From assembly GCF_047495875.1 (NCBI RefSeq), contig NC_092459.1, positions 15,857,795 to 15,921,794 on the forward strand: DNA of 64,000 nt, in the 5' to 3' direction. Source of the DNA: Pithys albifrons albifrons. Its lineage: Eukaryota > Chordata > Aves > Passeriformes > Thamnophilidae. Positions within the stretch are counted from its first letter, which is position 1. Each line of letters opens with the position of its first letter. This document shows positions 34,207 through 46,877 of this stretch, piece after piece. Position numbers and translations under genes: made by a program. The notes below the pieces were generated by a model. That model ran no database searches. It had not been told where the DNA came from and was given only the letters and a program-made list of their open reading frames with translations.

Positions 34207-37200
34207 ATTACTGTGTTATTGGATTGTTGGGTTGGTTTCCTGCACGTATTTTCATTCAACAGAAGCATGAGAGGAGAGGCGGGTAAGCAAAGCAGCAAAG
34301 CTGAAGCCAAGGCCAAACTTCAAAGACATCAGACATCACTGGTGACTTGACTTCAGCCCAAATAGATGTCCAAATATACAATCAAGTGATAGAGATTCCA
34401 TCTCTCTTCCAGTGTTACCTTGCATTTTGGCAAAGGACATCCCCCTTGGCTGGTATTTCTTCTGGTTCTGAATGGGTCCTTCACTGGATTTTACAGAAAG
34501 CCATATAATATAGAGAACACACAACATTTGTCTGTACAAAGTTTCCCCTCATAAGATTTTAAACAAGGAGGATGGCAGAAAATAATAGCTGTAGGAAACA
34601 AGGGTTATACTTTACTAAAATTTTGGCAGGCTTTCATAGAGTAAATGATAGACTAGGCCTGCAGTGTCCTTTAGTTGACTACTGCAACCAGATGGATTCC
34701 AGCACTCTAGGTAAAAAAAACACCAGTTCACAGAAATACTCATAATTGACTGTCATCTGCTGGTTGCAACTATGCATCAGCATTGCAATCCCACCACTAA
34801 TTCATTCACGTGTCAGAGAACATGCAGTGGGCTTTCATGTAATATTTATATTTATGTATAAGACAGTAACATGAGGTAGAGCTCTTTGGGGAAAGGTAAA
34901 ATGTTATTACTTTTCTAAACAAGTGTTTTAAATTAATTTTAAATCTCTCCCAAACTAATTCTAGTTTTATCAAATCATATAATTGGCTTTATATTTTCTC
35001 ATTATCCAGTAGCTAGTGATTTTTTAAAAGACACTAACAATTTAAGGGAACTATAAAGCACAGACTGAATACAGAAATAGGTATCTTGGCAGAAATATGC
35101 AACTTCACTAGCACCTGAACTGATTAATTGGCAATAAACTATCTAATAAAGCCATGCTATGTCCAATAATATAAAATATGTTCTATACGGAAGTGTAAAA
35201 AGTAGGGAAAAATTGAAAAAGTCATACCTGAAGGGAAGCAAGTGCGCATTTTAAGAGAGAGGGTTTTTCCACAGTCTCTTTGATTGATTTATTATTATGT
35301 CCAAATACTTCAATATTATCTAAGTTCCTGTGGTAAGTAAGAATGCACAGTACATTACCTAACTGATTAAACCCATCAAAACATTATGAAATAGCACTAT
35401 CTTAATATAATAATTTCAAAAGATTGGTTATACTAATAGTGTTTGTATTTCGATGATTTTTTTTGGTCAGTGTCTCACCAACAACTCATTCACAAAAACT
35501 TGAGACATCATCCTAATGAAAAATCCTGCAAACAATAGGAACACATATTTAATTCATAAATATTTCAAAAGATATAATGAAAACCTTACCTTATGGCTCT
35601 AAAATACTTTTACTATTTTATTACTGCTATTACTCACTGATGGGTTACTATTATTCAGTGACAGTTAACATGATTTAAGGTAACTTCCATTCTTAACAGC
35701 ATTTCCTAAAAGAACCATTATTACTATTAATGTCTTAAATAATACTTAGCCAATGCAGTTCTGTTAAGTGAAGTGCTAAAGTAAGTTGGTAAAGCAGTGC
35801 ATTGATAGTTGTAGTTTAAACCAGTCCGTAAGGTAGATATATTGACACCTGACATCTAAACACCTTTTAAGTAGCAACAAAACTGACAAAAAATTTGTGA
35901 AACTGTAAGGAATTCTTTTGAAATGTAGCATCTTGTGGTGATTATGCAACACTTACAGAATTAATTATGAGTATTTTCACTTTATATGCTTGAATTTTAC
36001 CTGTAATTTCCTAATCTGTAGTAGATTAATGATACTGCTGCTTTCCACCAGTGGGTAACTCCAAGGACATAAGAAACAGCTTCCAGAGAAGTGAAGACAG
36101 CATGTTTATTCATAAAGTCCATTTCACAGCACTGAGTTCTTGGTCAATAAAACCTAAACAATTTGGAACCTTTCAGCAGGAAAGATGCACTGCATGAATA
36201 GAAAGGTATGGCATAAAACCAGGATTAACTTCACCATCTTATTTTTTTTTAATATCAATGGAGAAGAATTATAAAAGATATGCAGTGCAATGTATTATGG
36301 TTTATGATTATGGACAGACATCCACCTCAGGCTTCTGTCACTGCCTTTTTGCATTTATTCCCATACAAGATGCATTGAAAAAAAAATGCTATTTTTGCTT
36401 TCTACAGAGATCTGCCAAGTCTCACATTTGCAGAAAGATGCTTCCTGTCAGCCCACTCTTTTCGCATCCCTGCTATATATGCCTCCTGCCCTGGTTGCAT
36501 AGCACCATATTTCCCTCCTGCTCCACTGTCACAGTTGCCCTTGTGACAGAGGCAACTGACTGGCCACTCCCCGGCTGGTCCACAAAGTCAAAGAGAGGTG
36601 AGAAAGACACTGAGGCTGTTCTACAGCACAGGAATCACACAATCCTCTGCAGCAGAGCTGGATCACAGATCTCCCATCACGGAAGTCCCTCCTGTCATGG
36701 ATGCACACTGTTGGGTCAGCCTCAGCCACTGAGAAGCTGCTAGCTTAGGGTTCCACAAAATACACACCGCAATTGCAGGTATTAATGAGTTTGCAAATTT
36801 TGTTATTCATTGTACATTCCCCACCTGTATATTTTTATGACACCCAGGGATCACAGAAGCCAAGGCACAGAACTACTATTTCCCCTAGACAGGTAGCCAG
36901 AGAAACCAAACTTCTTGGTCTCAAAGGCTAGATTACTGACTGGTACTTCACATGGTCTTTCAAGGCACCACTATGGATCAGCTTTTAGAAACTAGTTTGT
37001 CAAATAATGGTCTTTACAATTGATTTTGGTTTTTCTCTTTGTTCTTTTCATGTCATGAAATCAATATTCATTACTGATGCTTTATAGGAGTTAAACTTTT
37101 CACTGTTTTCTCTTTCTAGATATAACTTGATTCAAATACAAATTAAATGCTATTGAGCTAAGTTTTCCTTTCAAATATGCTATAAGGCAAATTGACACTC

Positions 37201-40200
37201 TCCCAAATCCTGAATAAAAATAGAACCAAGGTTTGTGTATCTTGCAAAAATGTTTAAAAAGTCTATTCTAGGTTGAGAGGCATGTGCTGAGACTTCCTGA
37301 GTTTTACAGCAGCTCGTGCCAAATCACAGTAGCATCTCAGAAGCAACCTTCCCACTCTTCCTTAGCAGGATGCATTTCACATAAATAGAGAATAATCTGT
37401 ATGACAACTGCAACACTGTCAAGAGGAAATAGTGGAGACTGACACAGGGGAGGAAATACATTATATTTGCACATTAATATATACTTGTTCACTTGCTTTC
37501 TTTGCATGTGACCTGGCTACAGACAAGTACATCAAGAATAGCTCATAATGAACTTATAGAGTCCAGACCTAATCACAAAAATTTGAAAGCGCTGATCATT
37601 TTCTTTTCATTATGAACATTAAATCAAACTTTTAAAGCCTAAACAAAATTACACTCTAGTAAAGGTTAACACTGAGTGCCACAGAATTCCTTTGTTTTTA
37701 AGTGTACTTTAAATTTTGACATTACCAAGCTAGAAAAATATTTGACAATTTTTAGTAAAAAATGTTTGAAATTCTCAATTTAAGCTTACTTTTCTGAAAT
37801 ATTGAAGGTCAGAGTTTGGGGTTTTTTGCATTGAAAAAGAAGTTTTTATTTGTTAGTTAACATGGATCATTCTTAGGAAGGAAGTATATATTCAGATAAA
37901 TAAATAACAGCTACTTACAATGTGCACAATAAAAATTAGAGAAAGCAATTAAACTTGAAAGTCATTTGCCCATACGTCTTTATTCATAAAATGCAAAAAA
38001 TACATTTTACTATTTTTAACAACATTCCAAGTACTCTAAACATACTTCTGGAGAGATTTTTCAGACAATAATTTATTACTATAAACAAGCATTTACAGTA
38101 TTTGGAAATCAAAACTGTCACTGCTTTCTCTCCAAATTGTTAGTGATTGACTTGAAAGCTGAGGTCATTATCTTGCCATCAACCCATGTTTTCTAGACAG
38201 ATGGCAACTACAGATATTCTTGGGATGAAACAAGGCACTGATATAAGGCATAATGAATATGTGACAAGAATAATACTGGCTGCCAAGAAAATTCACAAGA
38301 TATAGTTCTAGAACTGTTTCTGAAGGGAAAAGAAATTTTCCAAGTAGTTTGAGAGAAGCATTTGCTTTAAATCTCATCAAAACCCCAGATGGGGTGGCCA
38401 AAATAGTGTGTATTTCATTTTATCTTGCTGGGGAGTTTTCTGCTCAGTCTGCTTCTGAAACCAGGACAAGCTGTGAATATAACAGATGAGATCATAGTAC
38501 AATAACTTATTTCTGTTGAAGGCAAAGGCCCGTCATCTTATAACTCACTGTCTTTAGGGGCTGCTTCACATGCTGTGAACTGTCAGACTGGGGCCAGCAA
38601 CCGGGAATAGGCGCGTTTGAGGGTTGCAATTCAACAGGATGGCTTTGCTTTACCTAGCTATAAACACATATTGGATAGCTTTTCTTTCTGTCTCTGTCAT
38701 GTACAGAGGAGTAGCTTCAGTGCTGTAACTTATCCCCTGGAGCTTCCATGAGACTCCCTCATATGGAACCACTATCATTGCTGTAAACCAATATGAAATC
38801 TAACATGCCCAAATTCAAAGCAATCAGGGAGACGAGCCTTAGGCCTAAAAAATTTAAGCACATAAAATAAAGGTTTATTTAGTGCCAGAAAAACTTAATT
38901 GTGACTAATTTATTTTAGTTTAATGCATGCCTGGAGGCTAAGCCCAGAGCAAAGGGTGGCACAACATCTGAGGCTCACTCCTTCCTTGCTTTTTTCTTGC
39001 TCCAGGGAGGACATAAGTTACTATTTGCACTTCAAAGGCCTAAAGTCACCCTACTCCTTTGGCCGGAGAACAGGGGGCTATGGATGGAAATAAAAATTAT
39101 CCCATTTTTCTCTGTCTCTTCCCAGTCAGTGTGACTGTGGTAAGAAATACGTTAGGAGCGTCAAGATCCAGGAAAAGGTACTACCCAAACCACACTCAGT
39201 AGGATACAGATGAAAAGACATTGTCAGCCTGTTTCCCTTTTTCTGACTCTTCTCACTTCCAGCACAGAAATAGTATGCCAGCATATGATGGCATATTCTG
39301 CGTGGGCAGCATGCATTTAGTGGTAACAAAAAACCACAAACAGCATGATTGGGAAACAAAGGAGTGTGTGGTTCAGAACATTTGAATAATTTTCTTTATG
39401 GACCAGTGATAAGAGGAATAAAAGTTTAAATTATTATAAATGTCCAAATGAGTTTGAAGACTGATTTGAAACATTAACAGCATATATGAATTTTTAGGAA
39501 ATGTAAGGGAAAAACCATAGTGGTACTGAGACCTTGTCTTCAGCAGTGAATTTCTGTCCTTGCTTTGATTGCTGCTGTTGACCTTCAAACATCTTTTATC
39601 ACATTACATACTAAGTTTGTTTTATTATCTTCACTTGGTCTAATTACCTGGATGACTCTATACTGTTCCCTATAGGGAAATATACTGCTTAAGTTTGGAT
39701 TTTAAATACTAATTAAAAAATTCATTAGTGTGTGAATTAATTTCCACTCTTTGTATTTTCCTCTTCCTCTTGATAGCCATCAGAATCTGATAGCAACATA
39801 GTTGTTGCTGTACTTTAATTATCCTGTTATGATTCCCTTATCCACATGTAATATAGGGAAATAAAGTTATACTTAGTCTAAATGCAAAGCCATCTAAACT
39901 GTAGTTGAAATATAAACAAAATTTCTTTGCGTTGTATAAATATTTCAACTGTGTTTCTAGCATTTCATTATGTATTTAGTACCTGGAACAGTATTTTAAA
40001 CTACCTTTCTTAAAAGTATTCTTGGGCAATATATTGAAGGATGGGTTCATAAATCTTATTTGTTGAGATGAGTTGTATGCAATTGCACTGCAAATGAGTG
40101 TCAAACCACCTCCAGTTCCTTACTTGAGGCTGAAATTCATTCAAGTCTTATATGGCTTGTACACACTCAGATGCATGAAAGTAACCCTAAGTATGTGGGT

Positions 40201-42705
40201 ATCTTAGTTGTTCCTGTAACTGACATGTGCAAGCTCGTGTTTCATGACTGTAGTAACTGGCCAGGTCTTGATGACATAGGATTCACATTTGTTATGGAAA
40301 ATACAGGTATAGCATGACAGCTGTCATAGCAAAATCTAGAGAGACATTATTTTGTAAAATCATATAAAAATACTTTAACAATACAGTGAGAGTGTTCATG
40401 CCTGTTCCTGAGTAATGCCTGTTCATGAGGAACACCTGTTCATTATATTATTTAAATGCAAACTACAAAATCAGTGATGTGTCCATCTTCCACTCTGCAC
40501 AGCTTCATTAATTTTGCCTTTTGTTTTTCCTGTTGTGAAGCTGAATGAGAAAAACAACAGAAGAGTTCCTCTGTGCTGTAATTCATTAGGATCTTGTCTC
40601 ATTGATATCTATCAGTCTGTACTAAATTTAACAGAAAAAATTAATGTGCCTTTCTAGATCAGGTGCTTGTTTCTAGTGAAAAATATAGAAATGGCTGTCA
40701 TAATTCTCATTCCACTAATCCTAAACCAATTTTAAATTGCAGCCTTATACATTGCAGAATAGAAAAGTTTTTTAAAACTCACTTAAGGTGATAGGATCAT
40801 ATTGATTCAACAATGGAGACTAGCAGTAGTGACTCATGTCCCTATTATGAATACTGGCTTGATTGTTTCTGAATTTGGCAGGACAAAATTATAGGATTGC
40901 TACTGCTTTTTCTTTCTTCACTCTGACCTCTGTTTCTTAAATTGTTTTCTGCACATTTAGTCAAAGAAGTTAGAGCTGCAGATCCATTGCCCAAAAGTAC
41001 CAACTATAGATCTCAATCTCCGACTGTGAAGGAGTATGAGAGCCTGGAGTTTTGCATTTGAGATGACTACTTTGTTTGTCAAGATGTTATAGGCATCAAG
41101 AGGGGTTTTTGGTCTGCACATCTCAGTGCAAGTCACAACAAAGAATAGTTTCAGTCACTTCTCTTTTCTTCTGGCACCTCCTCTGGGCAGTTTAGGCATA
41201 TCTTTGCCACTGCCACCTTTTTCAAGTGGTGGCTGAATTCCCTTTGGATAGCCCTAGTTTGCTATATGGTCTAGATATGCAAAGAATTTAGAGAAACAAT
41301 TTGCATTTTAGGCCCAGAGCAACCTAGATGAAGAGCTATTTAGGTGTTTGAATGTTACATGTTGTGATACTAAATGTCAACATTCCCAAGTTCCTTTGTT
41401 TAACTGAGCCTATATCCCTTTATAGCTCTGCTCCCTTTTCCAGAATTAGGTAACTCTGAAGTGTCTCTGCTTTTAAAGAATCTGTGCAAACTGGGTTCAA
41501 TAAAGTAATTTCAATTGTTTGATGGCAAATTCAGAAATATCAAGATCATTCTCATTTCTTGAAGTCCACAGATATATGTCTATATTTATATATACACACA
41601 TATATATCTGTACAAACATTCCCCAGTACACACAGATATGAGTTCACACACTCAACTCAATCTTACTAGTGAATTAATTTTTAATGGTTTTTAATGCTGA
41701 TACTTATAATTCAAGAGTTCATGAGGAAACAAAGTGAAATATCAAGTCTGACCCCTGCACACTCTTATTAACAAGTTACAAAATTAAGGTTTCAAAAGAC
41801 CAGACTGTCAATGATATTCCTTCTCCTGCTGTTGCTAAAGTACAGAAAAAATAACTGTAAGAGCATGTTTGCATTCATTCATATCAAATCACATTCTTAT
41901 TATCACATACAAGATATACAATCTCCTCTTACACTGAACACAAACCAGCACAGCTCAGTGATGAATGTATGCAAGTCTAAAGAGAAGATTTCAGCTGGTT
42001 GTTATCTAGCTGGGTCAGAGTTTGTATAGAGGCACAAAAGTTGAAAGAGACAAGCAGCATAGGTGGCCTGTGGATAAAGAGGTTCATTCTTCTCAGCAAT
42101 CGATCACTTTCAGAGGCAGAGAGTTTGCTTCATGAGCAGAGAAAACAAATACATGTGTGACTGAGAGGGTGAAACCACTTTTGAAGAGAGATGATTACAT
42201 TTGACTGAGTAGTGGCACACTGGTTTCATCTTAAACATCCAGCTTAGTCTACACTACAGAAATACACACTCAGGGGAGCAAGTATTTCCTCATTCCCCTC
42301 AAATTTACACTGGTGCTTTTCCAGTTTCAGTGAAAAATCCTATTTATAACTGATTATTATTCAGGAAAAAATCCTGTTCTCAGAAGAGGAGATTACTGGA
42401 TTCAAAGACACTAAATGATACATAAAATACATATTACATTGTCTTTTGGCAAAGAATCCTGGGTTGGTTGAAAAAAAAAAATTAAATTGACTAAATAATA
42501 GCCAGATCTTTACTGGGGCTTGTGCATTCTTCATAAGAATAAAGGATTTAAACAAATTATAAAAACAGGCCCTAATACTAACATCTTCAAATCTGATCAT
42601 TTAAAGGTGGATCTTGTACTGAAGTCCTAAGCTTGCACTACACAGATTTGAACAAGCAAGCCTCTGCATTTTCTGTCAGATTGGAGTCAGACATCTACTG
42701 CATTA
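34207..42705. other. Unique AT-rich DNA, no gene recognised
   Basis: About 8.5 kb in which I identify no gene or transposon. A GC-richer patch at about 36440-36745 carries a 161-codon plus-strand frame (36258-36743) with no motif and an opposing open frame, so I do not call it. Another less AT-rich patch with CpGs lies near 38520-38640. A short imperfect 17-bp tandem repeat (GCCTGTTC...) lies at 40400-40447, and a mixed AT/CA tract at about 41580-41612. Confidence 0.5.
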
Positions 42706-43115
42706 TCACAGCATGGCTGAGGTTGGCCGCGGCCTCTGGAGATCATCTGGTCCAACCTACCCTTGTCAAGTTGAACAGAACTGGCTGCCCAGGACCATGC
42801 CCAGATGGCTTTTGAATATGTCCAAGGAGGGAGATTTCACAACCTCTCTGGGCAACCTGTGCCAGTGCTCCATCACCCTCATAGTAACAAAATGTTTCCT
42901 GATGTTCACACAGCACCTTCTGTGTTTCAGCCTGTGCCCATTGCCCCTGGTCCTGTCACTGGGCACCACTGAAATGAGCCTGGCTTCCCAGGTTTTCTAG
43001 CTGTTTTCTAGCTGTGTGAACCCTAGCCTGTTGTGGTGCCCAGGAGTGTTTCCCTTTGAAGTGCACGAGGTTCCTGTCAGCCCATTTCTACAACAATTTA
43101 TAGATGAGTCTGAGG
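42706..43115 (-). mobile_element. CR1 3' fragment
   Basis: Minus-oriented CR1 with its 3' end at the left (ATCACAGCATGGCTGAGGTT). The minus-strand peptide reads PSDRTRGNGHRLKHRRCCVN and then EHWHRLPREVVKSPSLDIF, the standard C-terminal end of CR1 ORF2. Further right, RNLVHF-like residues of the RT palm/thumb region join after an internal deletion. Right edge approximate. Confidence 0.92.
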
Positions 43116-44342
43116 ACTCATCCTCTAAAGAAATCTGGGATAAGCCAACTATTCCATCTTACAAAAGGTGAGATGATCCTCCAGTAAGGACAGGATTTAG
43201 AAAGAGCTTATTGGGGAAGTAGTCACAGAAATAAAAATGCAGGTTCATATTTATGTAAGGACTGTGGTACAGCTCAGTAAAAAGAAAAAAATCTCCTTCC
43301 AGCATTCCAAAACAAGGAGTCTGTGCCCAAAGAACTGAGAAGGAAGAAAGGAAAATTATTCCAGGTTGTGTTTATGTATGATTTCCACTATTTTGAAAAA
43401 TCTCTATCTCCAGTTAAAGATCTGAAGCATCCAGATAACAACTGTGTGCTTCATAGCTGGGGTTGCCACCATTTTGTTCCACTGCATGTCTGGAACCTCT
43501 GCAAAAGAAAGAAATTAAACAGAGAGAAGAGATATTTTAACTTCCAAAGTGATTACCAAGCTGACGTGTTTGTCAGAAAACTGGGTGATATGGTTAAAAT
43601 GGAAAAAAAAAGGGGGGTGGGGGGTGGGGGTGGGGGAATAGAGCACATGTTCTTATTCTTGTGTTCACTGCATTCTGCCTGCAAAGATTTACTAAAGGTC
43701 ACATGTATCTTTGAACAGGAAATGATTGCTCTTGACATATAAGTCAATATAGCTTCTAAAGTGTGAGAATGTATAAAGTGACACAAAGATCACCTTGCAA
43801 GTCTCCCTCAGTTTCTCTCTAATAATGTGGGGTGAATAAAATTTAATTTTCTTACCTTCAATCCTTTGTCTGTTTGAATGTTAAGATCTTTTAATTAATT
43901 TGCCTACCACATTGAGATGCATCTTATTTAGTATCTCCAAAGTTTAAAATGCAGCAATAGTGAATAACAGTTCTGAAATTATAGCCTTTATAATATATAC
44001 AAGTAGATGAACTTTGTAGTCTGCCCCAAATGCCATATCTGGGCTATTTTGGCTATTTGCAAAAATATGTTTCAGGACTTAAGACTTCTAGTGGGAAAAA
44101 TTCTGCTGAAATGCCTCTCACCTTTAGACCAGTGACAACACATTTCTTTCCTAGAGACAAATGGCAAATGTATATAGCTATCTCTTTTACCAAAACTATA
44201 AAGAAGAACAAGAGTATATCCAATTCAAAGTCTATGTAGGTGCCTAGGGTGCAAAACTTGCACACAATTTTAACTCAATATTAAGATTGTCCTTAGTTGC
44301 TAATATGAAGAAACATGGAAATGGAATTTTTACCTACATCAA
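43116..44342. other. Unique DNA with a G-quadruplex motif
   Basis: No gene recognised. The 139-codon plus-strand frame at 43323-43742 runs through the G-rich tract and has no domain; I regard it as chance. Confidence 0.5.
43612..43636 (+). promoter_or_regulatory. Strong G-quadruplex motif
   Basis: Four G-runs of 6, 6, 5 and 5 separated by single T loops, directly after an A9 run. Single-nucleotide loops and long G-runs favour a very stable parallel quadruplex on the plus strand. No promoter or gene is recognisable next to it. Confidence 0.8.
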
Positions 44343-44901
44343 TGTTAAAGATGTGGTAGTTTTGACCTCATAGGCCTTAGTTTGGCCTTGGTAGGTGCTA
44401 CGTAGATATGAAGGGACAGGTATCACCTGACTTAAGCTACCAAGGAGATATTTCATACCAGCTGACATCAAATTAAAAGGGAATGTAGGGAGGTGCTTGA
44501 AATTATTCATGGCCACTTGTCCAGAGAGGACATGCTGTCTTGTTCTGGGAGGACTGGGCCTCACTGCCGCCTTACTGCTACTTTGCATCAGTTTTATCTT
44601 AGGGAAGTACACTTTATTGTTAGTTTTCCTCCTCCCTTGCTGGGCGTCTCTTGGAAGGTGTCTTTTGGGGTGCTTTGTGGATCCAGAGTGGTGGGTGGGA
44701 GGTGGAGGTTGTTTGTTCTCTCTTACCTTTGTATATATGTGTTATATTGTAGTTTGCTTTTAATTTTCCCTCTTCAGTGCAAACATATAAACCAGTTCTG
44801 TTTTAAGCCTCAGTTTTCTGTTTTTTCTCTTGTCTTGGTGGGGTGAGGCAGCTTTGTTGCTGTGGTGAATACCTGGCATTTTGCCAGGTTAAACTTCAAC
44901 A
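44343..44901 (+). mobile_element. ERV LTR, probably solo
   Basis: Recognised as an avian ERV LTR from its text: AGCTACCAAGGAGATATTTC near 44435, TATATGTGTTATATTGTAG (a TATA-like core region) near 44733, AATTTTCCCTCTTC, then GTGGTGAATACCTGGCA and a right end CCAGGTTAAACTTCAACA. The likely left end is TGTTAAAG at 44343, partly the inverse of the right end. No exact target duplication is visible (ATCAA on the left, ATAAC on the right). Boundaries are tentative. No gag or pol sequence adjoins it. Confidence 0.6.
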
Positions 44902-45608
44902 ATAACCAAGCCAAAAAATGCAATAAAAAGTAGAATATTATGTTAGATGTAGTACAAAACTTATTGACAACAAGTAGAGTTCAAGTAAAATCATGGCAGC
45001 ATGGATGAACAATTTGACAAGTGAGCCACCCTTTTAAGACTATGAGCCAATTTCAGAGTGACTTCAAGTGTTGAGTCTTAGACTGCATTGCACATAGTCA
45101 CCTGAATGCCAGAAGGATGGATGTAACAATAGTGAAGGTCCAAATAAGCCAATTTGATGTCCTGGCCTACCAAGAACTTTTCAACTACTCTTTGTGCAAG
45201 GCCATGTTATAACTTGCAACACTACCATATCAGCTAGAAATAATATTGTCACGTGAAAGGGAGGACGGAGACAGAAATGCAAAGATTTCTAGTCTTAACT
45301 GTATTAGTAAAAGTTATTAGCTATAAGTGCCCTTGGAGTAATCAAAGCTTTATAAACCCAGCACTGCCTGCTGAACTGCTGGACAGAACACAGGCTGGAA
45401 AGATTTTTGACTCCCCTATGAGGACCAGACTTAAGCCAGGGAGAAAATATTAGCTGTAAGTGCTTCCAGAAAATCAGATCCTTTTGTCCCCAATGCTGTC
45501 TGTCGACTAACAGAAGGGTTTCTGACCTCTGATATGAAGCCACACTTCAGCCAGAAAAGAACTTTCCCCATAACAGCTCCCAAAATAATATTTATTAATA
45601 CAAATATG
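44902..45608. other. Spacer between two LTRs
   Basis: About 700 bp without recognisable features. Confidence 0.45.
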
Positions 45609-46595
45609 TGACAGTTGTGGGTTCCACTTTGCTGGTGATAACATTTAGCTGCATGAATGTATTTAATTGATAATAAAAGACCCCAAAAGAAACCAGCAGA
45701 AAACACATTATACAGAGACAAACACACTAAACTCAAGTTACAATACAGCAATGTATACCATTTTCATGACAGAAACTAGCAACAAAGAACTACTAACTAA
45801 AACACAGCTACTTAAAACACTTATCTAGACACTCTCTCAATAACATAGCACAATGAAATATCTTGCACACCACTCTTTCTGTAACACAAAAGAAAAGAAC
45901 AGAACTGCTTCTTATCAACACACATGTTGAAAAAGAAACTGCACATTGAAAGTAAAGCAAGTTTCTGTAGTTGCAAAACAGAGCTGGTCTTATAAAGTAA
46001 GAATAGCAAAAAGCAATAACTAATATAAAGCAAAATGTGAAGCAAGTTACTGTTATTAGTATTAAGGTAGCAAAACACAGTAAAGGAAATGCTTATAAAG
46101 TAAGAATCAAAGTAGCTGTTAGCATAAGATGTAAGATAAAATGCATAAAGAAATAAGCTTTGCAAGAAAGTAAAGTTAAGAAAGTAAAGTATAGAAAAAT
46201 AGAAAGCACATAGTCTTCTCACCCCTACATCGTTTCAGGAGGTAGGAGGAGACAGGACAAGCTGCAGCAGTTACCCTCACAGAGACATGGCATTTCTCCC
46301 TCTCTGCTGGAGTTTAAACTCCACACTTTTTATACCTTTTTTTTCCTTCATGTGTTTTTGTGTGACTAAAAGTCAATCTTTTGGGGGGGGTGATGCAGAT
46401 GCTTGAGGGGAGGTGGCTCCTAGAGTGGTTATAGAAGATATCGCAAAGGGGGGCCATTTCATTCCTTAAAGAACACTCCACCGTATGTTAATCTTTTCAG
46501 TTTGAAAGCTTTTTTCCTCAGCCAGGAACACCCCTCTAGGGGGCTGAAGCTTTTCCCTCAACCCATCAGGGCTTATCAAGGGCCATCACCCCACA
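45609..46595 (-). mobile_element. Solo LTR of an ERVK-like element with 6-bp target duplication
   Basis: A 987-bp block starts TG (TGACAGTTGTGG) and ends CA (CACCCCACA) on the plus strand, with AATATG directly outside each end (45603-45608 and 46596-46601). Six-base duplications are typical of ERVK-class elements. On the minus strand it begins TGTGGGGTGATGGCCC and has a TATA box GGTATAAAAAGTG about 270 bp in (near 46325-46337), which sets the orientation. The region downstream of the TATA box includes a stretch (about 45820-46220) with long runs of AAAGTAA-like sequence on the plus strand. In it CTTATAAAGTAAGAAT occurs twice (45989-46004, 46092-46107). The 133-codon minus-strand frame there is not a gene. 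No internal retroviral sequence is present. Confidence 0.75.
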
Positions 46596-46601
46596 AATAT
46601 G

Positions 46602-46803
46602 CTTTTCTATTGCATGGAAAGACACTGATAGAAGCAGACCCAGACACAGACCCTAACTGATTTTCCAGTATTAATGTAATTTTATCTATGCTTGGCACTT
46701 CTCTGTGTTCTCATCTAACTGCACATGGCTACAGCATTCACAGTGCTGCCTGGGCAGACACATAAATGTAGGTGTTACCAACACATCAAAACCAACACCA
46801 TAA

Positions 46804-46877
<74 letters not shown>

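Noticed and set aside
36258..36743. 161-codon open frame (plus)
   Set aside because: No recognisable domain, no credible splice context, and another open frame on the opposite strand; a GC-richer patch with chance openness is more likely.
43323..43742. 139-codon open frame (plus)
   Set aside because: It includes a Gly run from the G-quadruplex tract and has no motif; chance.
45821..46222. 133-codon hydrophobic open frame (minus)
   Set aside because: It lies within the solo LTR and reflects A/G-rich composition on the plus strand (Phe, Leu and Tyr codons on the minus).
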